A stretch of 64,000 bases of DNA from Pagrus major (lineage: Eukaryota; Chordata; Actinopteri; Spariformes; Sparidae): positions 26,408,671-26,472,670 of the forward strand of contig NC_133227.1 of the NCBI RefSeq assembly GCF_040436345.1, read 5' to 3'. Each line of letters opens with the position of its first letter. Within the stretch, counting starts at the first letter, position 1. This document shows, in pieces, positions 48,766 to 60,738 of this stretch. The translations under genes and the position numbers were made by a program. The notes under the pieces were generated by a model. The model saw only the letters and a list, made by a program, of their open reading frames with translations. It was not told the origin of the DNA and searched no databases.

Positions 48766-49518
48766 TCATCTTTTTGTCTGTTTGTGAAACATTTAAAGCG
48801 ACAGTGTCCATCTGTTATAGGAAAAACTAGTCTTTTTCTAAAGTGGCACTGTATATTTGGGACCCAAGGTTTACATCTTCAGGAGGAAGAGTAGCTGCGA
48901 ACCTTACATATCCTGATCCATGTTTATACGGATATTTGCACAAGCTGCGTATAAATATGCTGTTATCACATCCTGTAAAGTTTCAAGCAGGTGTTTCTTT
49001 AAATGCTAAAAATAGTCGGCTATTTATGTATAGTAGGCTACATGGAAACACACAACAGGAGGATATTCTGTGTGGGGCAGTATCATCAAATGTCAAACAG
49101 AGCTTATAAAACCCTTTTCTCAGCAGTTTGTCTTCATTTCTCCAGTGAGATTCGATCAAGCCTCAGATGACTCAGCTTTTGTTTAAATCGAACTCCTCCT
49201 GTGGAAAAATAACAATTCAAACAAAATAATTTCCTGTTGTCTCGACTCCACAATGCAAACAGGATATATGTGTCTGAGGTTTAGATTATCACAGGTACAG
49301 TTTGTCCGTTGAAGAAAATGTTTTGTTCCCTATACTCAGCAAGCTGTGGTCTAAATATGCCTGTGCACCGCTTCTACATGTTTCCATGTCAGGATAGCAC
49401 CAAGGCTGACCCAATCGCTCGAATAAAGGTTGCAAACCATTTAAAAAGTTATGTTGCAACACTTTCTTTAGGTTCAGTTTTCAGTTTTACGTTGTGACAG
49501 TGCTGTACCTAGACTCTG

Positions 49519-49625
49519 GTTAGGTCCAGGCTCAAAAATCACTTGGTTAGGGTTCGGAAAACACCACGGTTTTGGCTTAAAATACCTGTTTTGGTCTCCA
49601 CAAACGGGGCTGGGAATTGTCCCGA
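49519..49625. repeat. Interspersed repeat pair member (CTTGGTTAGGGTTCGG type)
   Basis: CACTTGGTTAGGGTTCGGAA and GGCTTAAAATACCTGTTTTG also occur at 55050-55115, so this is one dispersed family with two copies here. Confidence 0.75.
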
Positions 49626-52600
49626 GGTGACACTTACAAATGTTGGAACTCGGTCTTGAACAGTTCCTTTAGATTTGATAGCACCATGGTGATTTCCTGA
49701 AAATCCAACAGCTCTTACAGCGACGCCTACGCCTGTGAAGGCAAATGGAAAAATAGAACACAAACACTGTTTTCATCTTCATCCTCGAGCGTTCATCAGT
49801 TTGGCCGACGTCATCATGTGCAGAGATTTATGCCACAGAGACTCTTTCATCTGCGTTCCCCTATCCAAGCCAAACAAATGAGACATTAATGTTTCATTAC
49901 TTTGCATGTTTAGTAATGTGTGGCCTCTTTACCCCTCTCTCTAGTACAATCACTGTATAAACTGGGTCTTTGTTTTTCGCAACAGGCCACTGTAACTCAA
50001 TAGGAAGTGGTCGGGGATGGTGTAAGTCGGGTCGACAGAGGTCATAAGTGTCACTTTATAATGAATAACAACGCTGTCAAGGAAAGTAAGAATACATCAA
50101 TCTTGAGTGTGTGCTCCTGTTTCTCTAACGTAACGTTTGCTTACTTGTGTGTGGCTGTTGAAGTCCGGCTACATTAGATTTCCTGGTCCATTTGGCCCGC
50201 CATTGAAGAATACAAGCCTCAGTCTCTGCCTCAAACAGAAAACGCACATCAAACAAGAGCTGCGATCAAAGACCGGCTTTCAGGGCCGCTCGCTGACGCA
50301 CTGAGACACGGACAAGCATCACCTTAATTAATAATCATCGTATCTCAAATTAAAGCTGTTGGGTTCCCTTTGTACACACGATGAAACGCCAGGGAAGATG
50401 ACAGAGGGAGACAAATGTTGGAGGTGGTGGGCAATATGCTCTAATTAAACCAGAGGGAAGGTCGATTTGTTGTACCGCTCCACAGATACAGCAGGCAGGT
50501 TACTTCTAAAGTGTGCAGATTATTGATCACTTGCAGAAAAGTGCTCTTTTTTTATCACCTGCCGCCATCAAACATTAGGTCAAGGTGTAAAAATACCCTC
50601 AGAACAGTGCGATCACTTCAGCTGCAACCACAACTTTCTTGCAGGTCAGAGTCGATCTGTTCAACATCATCAAGTTTTGTTCATTTTCAAGGAAATCAAA
50701 TCTATTTTCTTCCTGCAGCGATCACAGAGGATGTGTGCGTGCCGAGACGACACGTCTCTCAATAAGTTCTTTATTAAAAAACAAATAATATGTGCCGGGC
50801 AGAACCAGACGCTGCCGCACTGTGGTTATTGTCTGTTACACTGATTGAGCCTCTTCTGCAACAATAAGCCACGTAATCATCCACACTTTGGAGACGGCTC
50901 TCCTCGTTATTGAAAATCAATGTTCGCAGGTTCACAACGAGAACAGGCAGCATTTTTTTTTTGCTTTACATAGAACAGAAGCAAAGGCAGACTTGAGTTT
51001 CAGATCATGCATTTATTAATCTCCATTCTGTCGGTCATGTTTATTTAAAAAAAAAGAAAATGAGGATCTTGCTGCAGTTTTCCACAACCTGTCGGACTCA
51101 TGATAAGCTTCCACTTCATCAGGTTTCAAGCCTCTTAAACAGTGACCCTGTAGCCTGTTTTAGATCATGACAAGCGGCCTCTGGGTCATTGTTTTCCACA
51201 TTAACATTTCATCGATCAATGTGGAAGCGAGCTCATCCAGGCTCTGTGATTGTTGTGGCCCTGATGTCCCCGGTCAGCAGACCGGGCAGGCGTCCAACCT
51301 GGCACCCCCCCCAGTGGCCCATTCGTCCTCCTCATGTGACCAGCCTGCCTTTATTTTGTTTATTTGTGAGGTTTTTGTTAAAATCTTGTTGAAGGTAATA
51401 AATAAAGACAGGTGTTGCATTTCTTGTGATGCACCAAGTTTATTTGATCTGTCTTGGATCTGAATTTAATTGAGGATACAAGAGGGAAAACCTTTTAGAT
51501 TCTTTCCTTTACTATAAAAAACCGATGTGAATCGACCTTATTCACACTGCGGCCATTTTCCCCCAACGTCAATGCTGGGATAATCTAACACTGCTTCTGT
51601 GTTCCAGGATTTAAAATTGCATAAACGTTATTAATGTGACAAATTGTTATCGTTTCACAGCTTCCCAACTGATCAGCAACTGAAAAGATAAAGGATAGTG
51701 AAAATCTGCAGGCACATTCGGCCATCTTTCAAGGTCAAACAACATATTTGATAACTCATTAGCTGTTAGCATTTAGCAACTTTTGTCAGATTGCCTACAT
51801 TGATATGACTTTCCTCCTAGAATACAGCAGTATGACATCTTTGCTCCCACCCCTGAGCACGATGTCTGTGTGAATGTTATCTATAGGGAACAGTTAAGTC
51901 TACTTTTGATTTCTTCTTCTGACTTAAGCTGAACAATGTCTTCCATACCTTTGCAAAAAGTAAACAAAACTGAATCGTAGGCGTAGACATTTAGGACAGT
52001 TCGTAGCTAACTCCATGCACGTCTCCTGGGAGCGTCCCAAAGGTTTATTTCTAGATATGGGAGTGATGACATGTCAACAAGCACTGCATAAAGAGGCCGG
52101 AGACAATGGCAGGCAACACAATACAGCAGCTTAATCCAAAGTAACACAACTCTCAGCTGCACTGTGGCGGCACGGAGCCTCTGTGAGCTCCAACACGCCG
52201 TTACGGAGCCACCAGGACACATTTATCACTGAGCCGCCTCTTTGTTGTTGTTCCTGCTATTCAGGTACCTGCTGCTGCTCCTGTGCAAAAAATCTAAATT
52301 TAAATTCTCCGCGTGAGGGTTGGATAAAAGCCCTTTTAATTCCAGGCGAGCAGATGCGGGCCGCATGTTTGATGGCGGTGCCAAGCAAGCGATCAGGATA
52401 AAATGGCTAAAATGTTTTGTAAACAACGCTATCAGAGCTATCAGAGAGAGCAAAACCCTGGAAAGGAGTCAGACAGACAGACATTGTGCATCCTCCCCCC
52501 CAAAAAAACAACAACACTGGTTGTATAACAATAGCTTATCAGGCGTGGATAACATTACATCATTACATTGTGGTGTCATGTGACGATCACCCTCTGCCTG

Positions 52601-54494
52601 ACCTCGAGAAACTCCAAATACAGAAAGACTCATACATAGATACAGAGAGGAAGTTTATTTAGTGGTAGTTTTAGATACACATGAATGCATAAATGTAATA
52701 CAAATAACATGAATTAACACTTAAGATCACTTTTAGGAACTTATTGTATGTTGTTGCAGTCCTATGAATAACAGAAATCAATGGTTAAAGGTTAAAAAAC
52801 AAATATATACACATTATTAACCAGTACTTGTGTTTGAATTCCTATCTTTCATTGTAATCTGGTGTTTTCCCACATTATTCCTCCATTTATCATCGTATTT
52901 GTCCTCTGGAGTAAATGTAAGTGACGTTTTTACATGTCCGACTAAATATAAAGGTACAAACATAAAACTAGAAGAAAAACAAGATAGAAAGAGAGGGGGC
53001 AACAACCTCTACCTCTCTCTCTCTCTTTCTCTTTCCACCAATTAGCATCTAGTATTGTGTCTCCAGGATACCTGAAACCATGACAACAGCAGGTTACTGT
53101 TCCCCGTCCTATCATATCTCGAGCTCCATCTGGTGTTGACAAAGAGGAAGTCCAGGCTGCTCGTCCTCAGTCACTTTGAGGACAAACCAAAGCACTTATA
53201 GTCCAAAAAACCTGGAGTTTGAATGTTTTGTTAAATGAAAGTTTAGCCACGTAAGTAAGCGCTAATAAATCAAACACGGGGGCCTTTTTTCATGTAATAC
53301 TTTTATGTATTTTATGGGCCTGGGTATTGCACTGGGCATTTCTAGTTGTGTTTGTGGCGACAGAATACTGAGACTTTTGACAGGAATTCAGGATGTTGTT
53401 CGGATGTTGTTGAAAACTCAAACTATTTTGTCAAATCAGGTCGAGAATAAACTTTCAGACTCAAGAACTGATGACTTTGGGGGTAAATTAGTGGGATTCA
53501 TCATGTTGAAGCAGATGGTCTGAGAGTTAGAGCTCTGGAAGCGTAAAGTCAATACTGATGAAGAAAAGTAGAAATGTCTCCTGAGCTGAACGCTCTCTCT
53601 CAGGCTCCATTCACATTAAATACATTTTAAATCATCGCTGCCTGAGCTCCGGTCCCTGTCTGCACATTTCAGCCAACTTTTGTCCCTTCTGTATGTGCCT
53701 GATGTGTATATGTGGTGATTTCAGAACATCAGAAGCTGTCGGCTGGGAAATATATTTAGTTTTTGAGCAAAGGGGCTTCATCTTCAAAACGCTGTCTCAT
53801 TATGTGATGTCCTATTTTTTTTTGCCCTGCTCTGTTTTATGTTTTTTTCGGTGCAGTGCCACCGTTTGCTCATTCTTTTTCCAGAATGGTTGAGAAGATT
53901 ATGAAACCACCACATAACTTTGTGATGAGTCAGACAAACACTCCCATGATACTTGATGAAAGTAATTACCCGAGCCTTGAAGTGGAGAGCCCAACGTCTT
54001 GATTGAGACCTGATTAAAAAAAGAAAGAAGACAGAAGGCAGAAAACTTTGATTCTGAAATCTGATTGTGTTTTAACATTTAATGTTTCTCTCTGAACACC
54101 AAAGCAACGCCTTTGTTTTTAACGCCTCACTGAAACATGCTGTATAAACGTGTTGCTACAAAGGTGGTGTTGTTGCATCAGCCATGAATAATGAGTTCAA
54201 ATTCATAATAATCGACGGTGCTACATTTGCATTTGGCTCCGTGCATCTTCATATTTCCACATATCCCTAAATTGAAAAGCTCCCAACAGCAACAATACGA
54301 AAACCATGGGTGAAAAAGAAATCTTTGATGACTAGACGAGTCCACATTCTTCGTTTGTCTCTTCCTGTGGTCCACGAGGCACAATGTTGTGCACTGAAGT
54401 TAAGACATCCTGCTCTACATTACAAAGAGATAAGCTCCATGATAATAAGACACTGAGTCTGCAGCCACAACAGTGGCTTTTTGATGAGTTGAAA

Positions 54495-54600
54495 AAATGC
54501 TAACATCAGCATGCTAACATGGTGATGGACAGGTTAACATGCTGATGTTAAGCAGGCATGCTGTTACCATATTCACCATGTTAGCCACATGTTAAGTCAG
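54495..54600. repeat. Palindromic GCTAACAT/ATGTTAGC repeat
   Basis: CTAACATCAGCATGCTAACA and related inverted words, a common teleost dispersed repeat. Confidence 0.7.
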
Positions 54601-55029
54601 TGGCCATTAGCAGCAAAGTGCAGCTGAGGCTGATGGGAATGTCCACATAGCTGATTATGGCAGCAGAGGAAAAAGTGAAGAGATCATCAAAGTTTTTGTA
54701 ACTGTGTTTTTACAAGCTAGACAGCATGCCGGTGTTCGCTTGCATCTTTTGATCTACTCGCCCCCCTCCTACACATGAATGAAATAAATGTGCAAAGTAT
54801 TTTTCTGTTTATGCTCATCCAATCACACATCTACGCACACGCCGATGGAACAGCCGGGAAACGAACCACCGACCTTCCTGAGCCAAAGCAATCCAACCGG
54901 CAGAATAAATGTTAGCTGAGCACACGTCTGCAAAACCACAGATAAGTTAAAATCTCTTTATGTTGCAACTTTATTTGTTGAGATTGAATTTTTTCTATTT
55001 TCCTCTTGTCGCAACGCTGTGCTTATGGT

Positions 55030-55130
55030 CTGCTTAGGTTAACGCACAAAAACCACTTGGTTAGGGTGAGAAAACATCATGGTTCGGCTTAAAATACCTG
55101 TTTTGGTCACCATGATCAGATGGAAATGTC
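55030..55130. repeat. Interspersed repeat pair member
   Basis: Same words as 49519-49625 (CACTTGGTTAGGGTGAG, GGCTTAAAATACCTGTTTTG). The following bases to about 55380 may belong to the same element. Confidence 0.7.
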
Positions 55131-56296
55131 TGCAGGTCTCCTTTGTGGCTTGTCATGCCACAAAAACCGCTTGAAATTTCCCCAGGTATCATGAAAAAAG
55201 AAAATGTTTTGAAGCCACAAAAACGGATGCAAGTCCTCACAAATACTCACTGGTGTGGCTCGAACTGTGGTTGGCCGTTTGGCAGCCTTGTCCCCAACCA
55301 CCCCATGAATGTTCATCCATCTTCTTTCAGTCTGAATCAAAATGGTAGACTACCGACCCTCCATAGACACATGCTGCAAGCACGAAAAAGAAATGTGCAT
55401 AAACCAGAAACATTTTCCCTCTCCCACCATCCAATGATTCAATCTACTTTTGTCCAGATCTGATGAAGGCATCATTTTAATCAATCTAAATTTTATCACC
55501 ACCAATGAAAGCGCCATTACCCTTCACAGATCCTAAAATTTGACCGAGACACTCCGACCTGCCGCGGGCTTGACCGACTGCCCAAACACTCACCCAGTGT
55601 GTAATTTAATTACCACCCTCGCCCATGCAGATGTAACAAGACATCACAGGTCTAATGAGACAATTAGCCTGCACCATCTTAAAGCTTCGCTCCTCATTAG
55701 CGCTGATGGCTGTAGAACACGTTAATGGCTCCATCACGGACCCGCCCTAACACTCAGACTGGAGTCTTTCAGCCGTCGCCAGCAGGTTTCTGTGGAGACT
55801 AATGGATCTTTACGGTAAGACTGATGAGGGAGGTAAAAAGGCCTGAGTGACCTCTGCATCTACAGAAACAAGAGGGAGAGAACGGGAGGGAAGCATACAT
55901 TCAGGCACAGTAATGTTCAACAACTAAATTAATGAATGCTGAAAGAAAAACTCGTAATTTTTGACCGAAAAGTCACAGGGAAGATGTGACGAAACAATTC
56001 ACAGAGCTAAACGTTTCTGTTACGTATCATCAAAATATTTTGTCTCAAAGTTTCTGATCTTAATTTTACATCAAGCAACTTTCTTTCCCAGTTGTGATCA
56101 AACATATATTGTTTCATATACAGTATGCAGGTATATTATGAGAGGGAGCGATACAACACGGTCTCTCTCAGCGGGTTAGAGCGATAAAACAATGCACCAT
56201 TTCTCTGCCCTTTCTATTAAAAGCACCTGAGCTCAGCAGTGGTGCTCTTTTCCTGCCTATTTTGGCTGGACCCAGGCCTTTTGTTTAGCCTCTGAC

Positions 56297-56321
56297 AGTC
56301 AGACAGACAGACAGACAGACA
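56297..56321. repeat. (CAGA)n tetranucleotide repeat
   Basis: About six CAGA units. Confidence 0.9.
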
Positions 56322-57214
56322 TGGGGTCACATTTTTCTCCACAAAGCAGCCAGACAGAGAGTTCAGTCAGTTTCTTGGACCTCCCTGAATGAAACACCCT
56401 TTCACTGTTTCCCAGCTGATAAAATCAAGCTTCCTAATGGTGCTGAAATCCCATAAATAAACCTGCTCCCCTCTGCCCTCAAGAGCCTAGATAGCAACAC
56501 ATGATGTAAATGTGTTTTGCATTACATAAAGATCATGCTTTTCATTCCTGGCTCTTGGGGGAGCCAGAAAAGACTAACGCTGAGGCCGAGCCCTTTTGTC
56601 TATGTGTGACCTACATTCTCACAATAGTGAAATGCCAACAGGGCGGTGGGTCTATTGTTAGACCACAATCTGAACTGCAATGTGGGGAAATGGTCAAGAG
56701 AATGATTAAACTAGATTAAATAGAGAGATATATTTGCTGGAGCTTTGAGTGGGATTTCACTGAAGCCCTGCAGCAGGTCTGCTGCTCCAACTAACTCCAT
56801 GCGTGAGTCAGAATATTGAGCTGCGTCATGTGATCAAGTGTCGGTTGATTTCTGCAACAATTTATTACATTTAAAAGTATAAGAAGACAATGAAGAGACG
56901 TAAAAGTCTGCTGTGACTTTATAAGATACTTGAGATGTTTGCAACGATGTGAGTCCTGCCAATGATCCTATAAAACACTGTAAGCAAGCTGTATACATCA
57001 TTATGTAAAGATACATTCCCCTCTTTTTCTGCTCTTGGCATCATATTCATTCTAATGGAGATGCCAGATTTATGACAGAGCACATTAGGGCAGTAACTAA
57101 TGACTTTAACCTGTAGATTACTTTCTCTGCTAATCATTTGGGCCATAAAATGTCAGATGTCATTACATTTTTTTGTCCGGTTAGGCCAAATTGTTTCTAC
57201 ATGTTTAAAGAAAA

Positions 57215-57530
57215 GCAAATCTCATATGAATTTATGTAATTAACATGTGAAAATGTTAATTTCTTACATGTTCATTTCCATTCATATGTGAAAAAAAGCC
57301 AGTCACTTGTCAAAATGTCCAGTGCACATGTGACATTATATGACATGACGTGTTAAAATGTTTATTCACTTGTGAAAATGTGTGAAAATGTTGAATTCAC
57401 ATGTGAAAATTTTCATTCATGAGTTAAAAAAGCCAATCACTTGTGAAAATGTCCTATCACATGACTAAATATTCAGTTCACAAGTGAAATTGTGATTTTC
57501 ACCTGTAAAAAGGTGAATTTCACATGTAGC
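57215..57530. repeat. Degenerate minisatellite of CACATGTGAAAAT words
   Basis: ACATGTGAAAAT, CACTTGTGAAAATGT and close variants recur about ten times at irregular spacing. The core CACATGTG is itself palindromic. Confidence 0.85.
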
Positions 57531-58439
57531 TCTGAGTCCGAAACTTAACATTAGCACCTTTATAATCGGGCTCCTGTACACAAATTCTGACTCGCCTCCA
57601 TCAATGCCAGTAAAATCTGAGAGCTCGACATGTTATCGCTGCAATATGGAGGAGAATTTTTTACCCACCAGGCAAGTCAATTAAAACACCCAGGAATTAA
57701 TTAAAAAAGAACAAGAGACAGGAGGAGTTGTTGAGGGGAAATTAGATTAAATAAAAAAAGAAAACAAAAGAAAAGATGAGAAGGATAAACCGGGAAAGAA
57801 AGTAATTACAGAAAGAAGTGACGAGGAGAGGCGAGGGAAACTCTGAGACTCCGATAATTCTAATGCAACAAAAACAAGAGAATCACCAAGCAATTAAAAA
57901 ACATGGCAAAAACATCCCACAGCACTGCCAGACAAATATTGTCTTTGTTTCTCCCCGACTGCCGGCTTAATCACACTCACACAGTGTTGTGTTTACATGG
58001 GGCCTGTTGTATTTGCAGTATTGTCCTAATCATAGAGAACTGTGCGTGCATGAAAGGCAAGGACGGTTAGTGTTATCTCCTGTTATTTTGAATTTTCATG
58101 GACCGCTGCTGTACAAACACACACAAACACACACACAAAGGTCTGTAATATCAACAATATATCATATCAACAAGTGTGACTGAGAGGAAGCCACAAAAAC
58201 GTTTGACTCTCAGAACACCTCAAGACGAGTTTTACACTTTATGTTTGGTTTCATCATGATGTGTTAAGATTTCTATTGTGCTCTTTTCTACTCTGAATGC
58301 CGAGAGCCTGTTCTGATATTCAGTTAAGAAGAGGATTGTAATGTCATTTTTTATGACAATTGTGCCATTGCACTTGAATACACTCCTTTAAATTTGAACT
58401 TCTATGTGTTTAGATATTTTCACAAATATGTTTTTTGGA

Positions 58440-58680
58440 GATAAAAAACACATAAGCCACATTATTAAGTCATTATTAGTAAAAGTACAACAAGATACAA
58501 CAGGGATGGATTTTGAGGTTAGTACTTCAGAGTTTTTCCATTTTTCGGCTACTTTATATTTCCACTCTGCTACATTTTGCAGGCAACCATTTACTTTTCA
58601 TTCCACTGCATTTATTTGATAACTTTAGTTACTTTGCAGATTGCATGCTACATTCTTAAATTCATGTATTTTATCTGCAA
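58440..58680. repeat. Teleost interspersed repeat (GCTACATTTTGCAGGC type)
   Basis: CTTTATATTTCCACTCTGCT, TTCATTCCACTGCATTTATT and TTTAGTTACTTTGCAGATT match a very common fish repeat that I recognise. Confidence 0.65.
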
Positions 58681-60419
58681 TCAGATAAAAAAAAGACGCT
58701 GATTCTGATCAGAATCAGAAAAATGCTGATCTAATGGGCTGACCAGTAGTATGCAGTTCATACATACATGTACATATATGCATAATTTAGTGTCATGTGA
58801 TAGAATGAATGGTGTCTCTGTCTCAGCCACTCCACCCCCATCACTTGTTGCTGCACTATGCAACTCCAGTGAGAGGGGGAGGATCACAGCGTTACATACA
58901 TGTTTACTTCAAGATACAAGTTTTCAACACACAACGCTGTTGTGACGTGATGAGTTTGTTTGTAGTTAGCAGTTTCTACATAATGCTGCTTTAAGTACAT
59001 TTACTAGCAGAAAGGCTGAGAGCTCGTTCACTCCGGCACAATCCAAAGTGGAACGTGGAACGAGCATAATAACGAGTGTGTCTTCCGTAAGAATACACAC
59101 TTTTGTATTCGGTTTCACTCAAGACCAGAGTGATGTTGTGTGTGTTGATAACTAGTATATCATTCTTTATTTTTAATGTGTCATCCTGTTAGTAATCCTC
59201 TTTTTTTTACTGAATGTATCTGTAATCTAATTACATCTTTCTTTTATAACTTTAACGGCATACAGATACCTTTGTTTGTATCCTGATCACGTAATCTCGT
59301 TACATGTATTAAGTTACTCCCCAGGCCTGAACACAACATTCAAGTATGTTAAGCTTAGCTTCAAAGCACTCGTGTGGTTCAACAGACAGCTAACCCCAGG
59401 CTAGTAGAAGTGTGCAGGGTGAATCATATAGCCCTGGGTTAAGGTTAATCCTGGGTTATCACTCAGTGTGTGAAATGTGTCCCAGGGTCAACTGTTAGCC
59501 TATAGGGCTAAAGATAGCCCTGTGCTAAGCCTTATTGTATGGGTGCATGGATGCAGGAACTAGGGTTGCTGAGGGGGCTGCGGCACCCCCTAAATCGAGG
59601 CTATAACTTCAGCCGAATTTACAAGAAGGCCCAAATAATTAAGAATTTATCAGAAACAGCACTTCACAAAGTTTATAAAGTTTCCCCTAACTCAACGACT
59701 CACAAAATTGCGCTATTTCATAAGGGAGTCTGGGGAGTTTCTCTTCCTCTTCATCTCCTCGCTGTTGTTGACTGTGGTTGATGTGGCTGCTTTGACCTAC
59801 ATTAGGTTGGTGTTCAAGTACGCTTGTCTGCCGTGGTGCAAAACGTTCTCACGTTGTTGTAAAATACTTGCTCATGACGGTACATGTTGTCCTGGACATT
59901 CAAATTTAATACAAAAAAACAGGAATGTCGTGCACCATTTACTATGACATCATTATACAGACTGACTGACCCCTCCCTCGACTGGTTCCTTTCACTTTTA
60001 CAAAAGAAATGTATTAAAAACACCACATCCTTTTTATTTTTGCTCAAGCATCACTTAGTTTGGGTACTTTTTTTACAACACTGTCTTTAAGTGTAAGTTA
60101 GTTTTTCAGCTACAGGAGACACCAGGGGCCATTTTTTCTCAAAATGCATGGACTATAGGAGATGCAAATATTTACCATTTAACATTAGACCAATGTCATG
60201 CAGGGATATAATGTCCTCATAGACTTTAATATTTAAATACCTCTAATAACACATAATGACAGGCTGCTGCTTATATTTTGACATCAATGTAGTGTCTAGT
60301 CAGATTTCGTTAAAGTTAGACGTATGTTTAAACCTCATGTCGATATAAATAGAGCTGAATCTGATTAAAGAGGCGTTATAATTAACATTTTTACCATGAC
60401 ATCGCCTCTGACATAAAAG

Positions 60420-60694
60420 GGGCTGTACCTCCGTTTACCAGCGCTGTAAGCAACCGACGTCACCAGAGATAGCAGCTAGCTGTAGCCAGTTGTTTTGGTA
60501 GAAGAAGAACAAGAACAAGAACAAGAACAAGAAGAAGAAGGAGAAGAAGAAGAAGAAGAAGAAGAAGAAGAAGAAGGAGACGAAGAAGAAGAAGAAAAGG
60601 GCTACAAGCGGAAGAAACCCCGGATTTGGTTACGAGTAGCCTTCGGTTTATGGTCCTGGCTTAGTTTTTTTTTTTTTTAAATATATTTCCAACA
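60420..60694 (+). promoter_or_regulatory. ube2b: ube2b promoter and 5' UTR region
   Basis: A CRE-like CGACGTCA (60455-60462) lies upstream of a purine-rich repeat and the ATG. The transcription start is not defined by the sequence. A five-codon uORF, ATG GTC CTG GCT TAG, occupies 60650-60664, ending 30 bp before the main ATG. Confidence 0.5.
60501..60600 (+). repeat. Imperfect (GAA/AAG/AAC)n purine repeat upstream of ube2b ATG
   Basis: About 100 bp of GAA-type triplets with a few C interruptions, 95 bp before the start codon. Confidence 0.95.
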
Positions 60695-60738
60695 ATGTCG
60701 ACCCCGGCAAGGAGACGGCTTATGAGAGATTTTAAAAG
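60695..60738 (+). CDS. ube2b: UBE2B (RAD6B) ubiquitin-conjugating enzyme, first coding exon; rest beyond window
   Basis: ATG at 60695 starts MSTPARRRLMRDFK(R), which is the exact N-terminus of vertebrate UBE2A and UBE2B, the RAD6-type E2 enzymes that ubiquitinate PCNA and histone H2B with RAD18 or RNF20/40. The exon ends AAAAG|GTACCG in phase 2, as expected before the next exon (LQEDPP...). That exon and the active-site Cys were not found before 64000, so intron 1 runs past the right edge. UBE2A and UBE2B share these residues; I choose UBE2B because the neighbours match human 5q31.1. The context ACAATG is a reasonable start. Confidence 0.9.

Larger units (their letters stand above)
46331..60419. 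other. Gene-poor interval between ppp2ca and ube2b
   Basis: About 14 kb. No exon of CDKL3, the human gene in this position, was recognised. It contains several interspersed repeats, a CpG-rich island (47631-47899) and TAAT-rich stretches near 50200-50480, 55590-55800 and 57640-57960. Most of the rest shows nothing that I can name. Confidence 0.65.

Noticed and set aside
55143..55463. 106-codon open frame in the gene-poor interval
   Set aside because: It starts inside or beside a dispersed repeat (copy at 49.5 kb), with no recognisable domain.
60495..60680. Glu-rich frame before ube2b
   Set aside because: It begins at a TTG, not ATG, and is simply the GAA repeat translated. It stops before the ube2b start.
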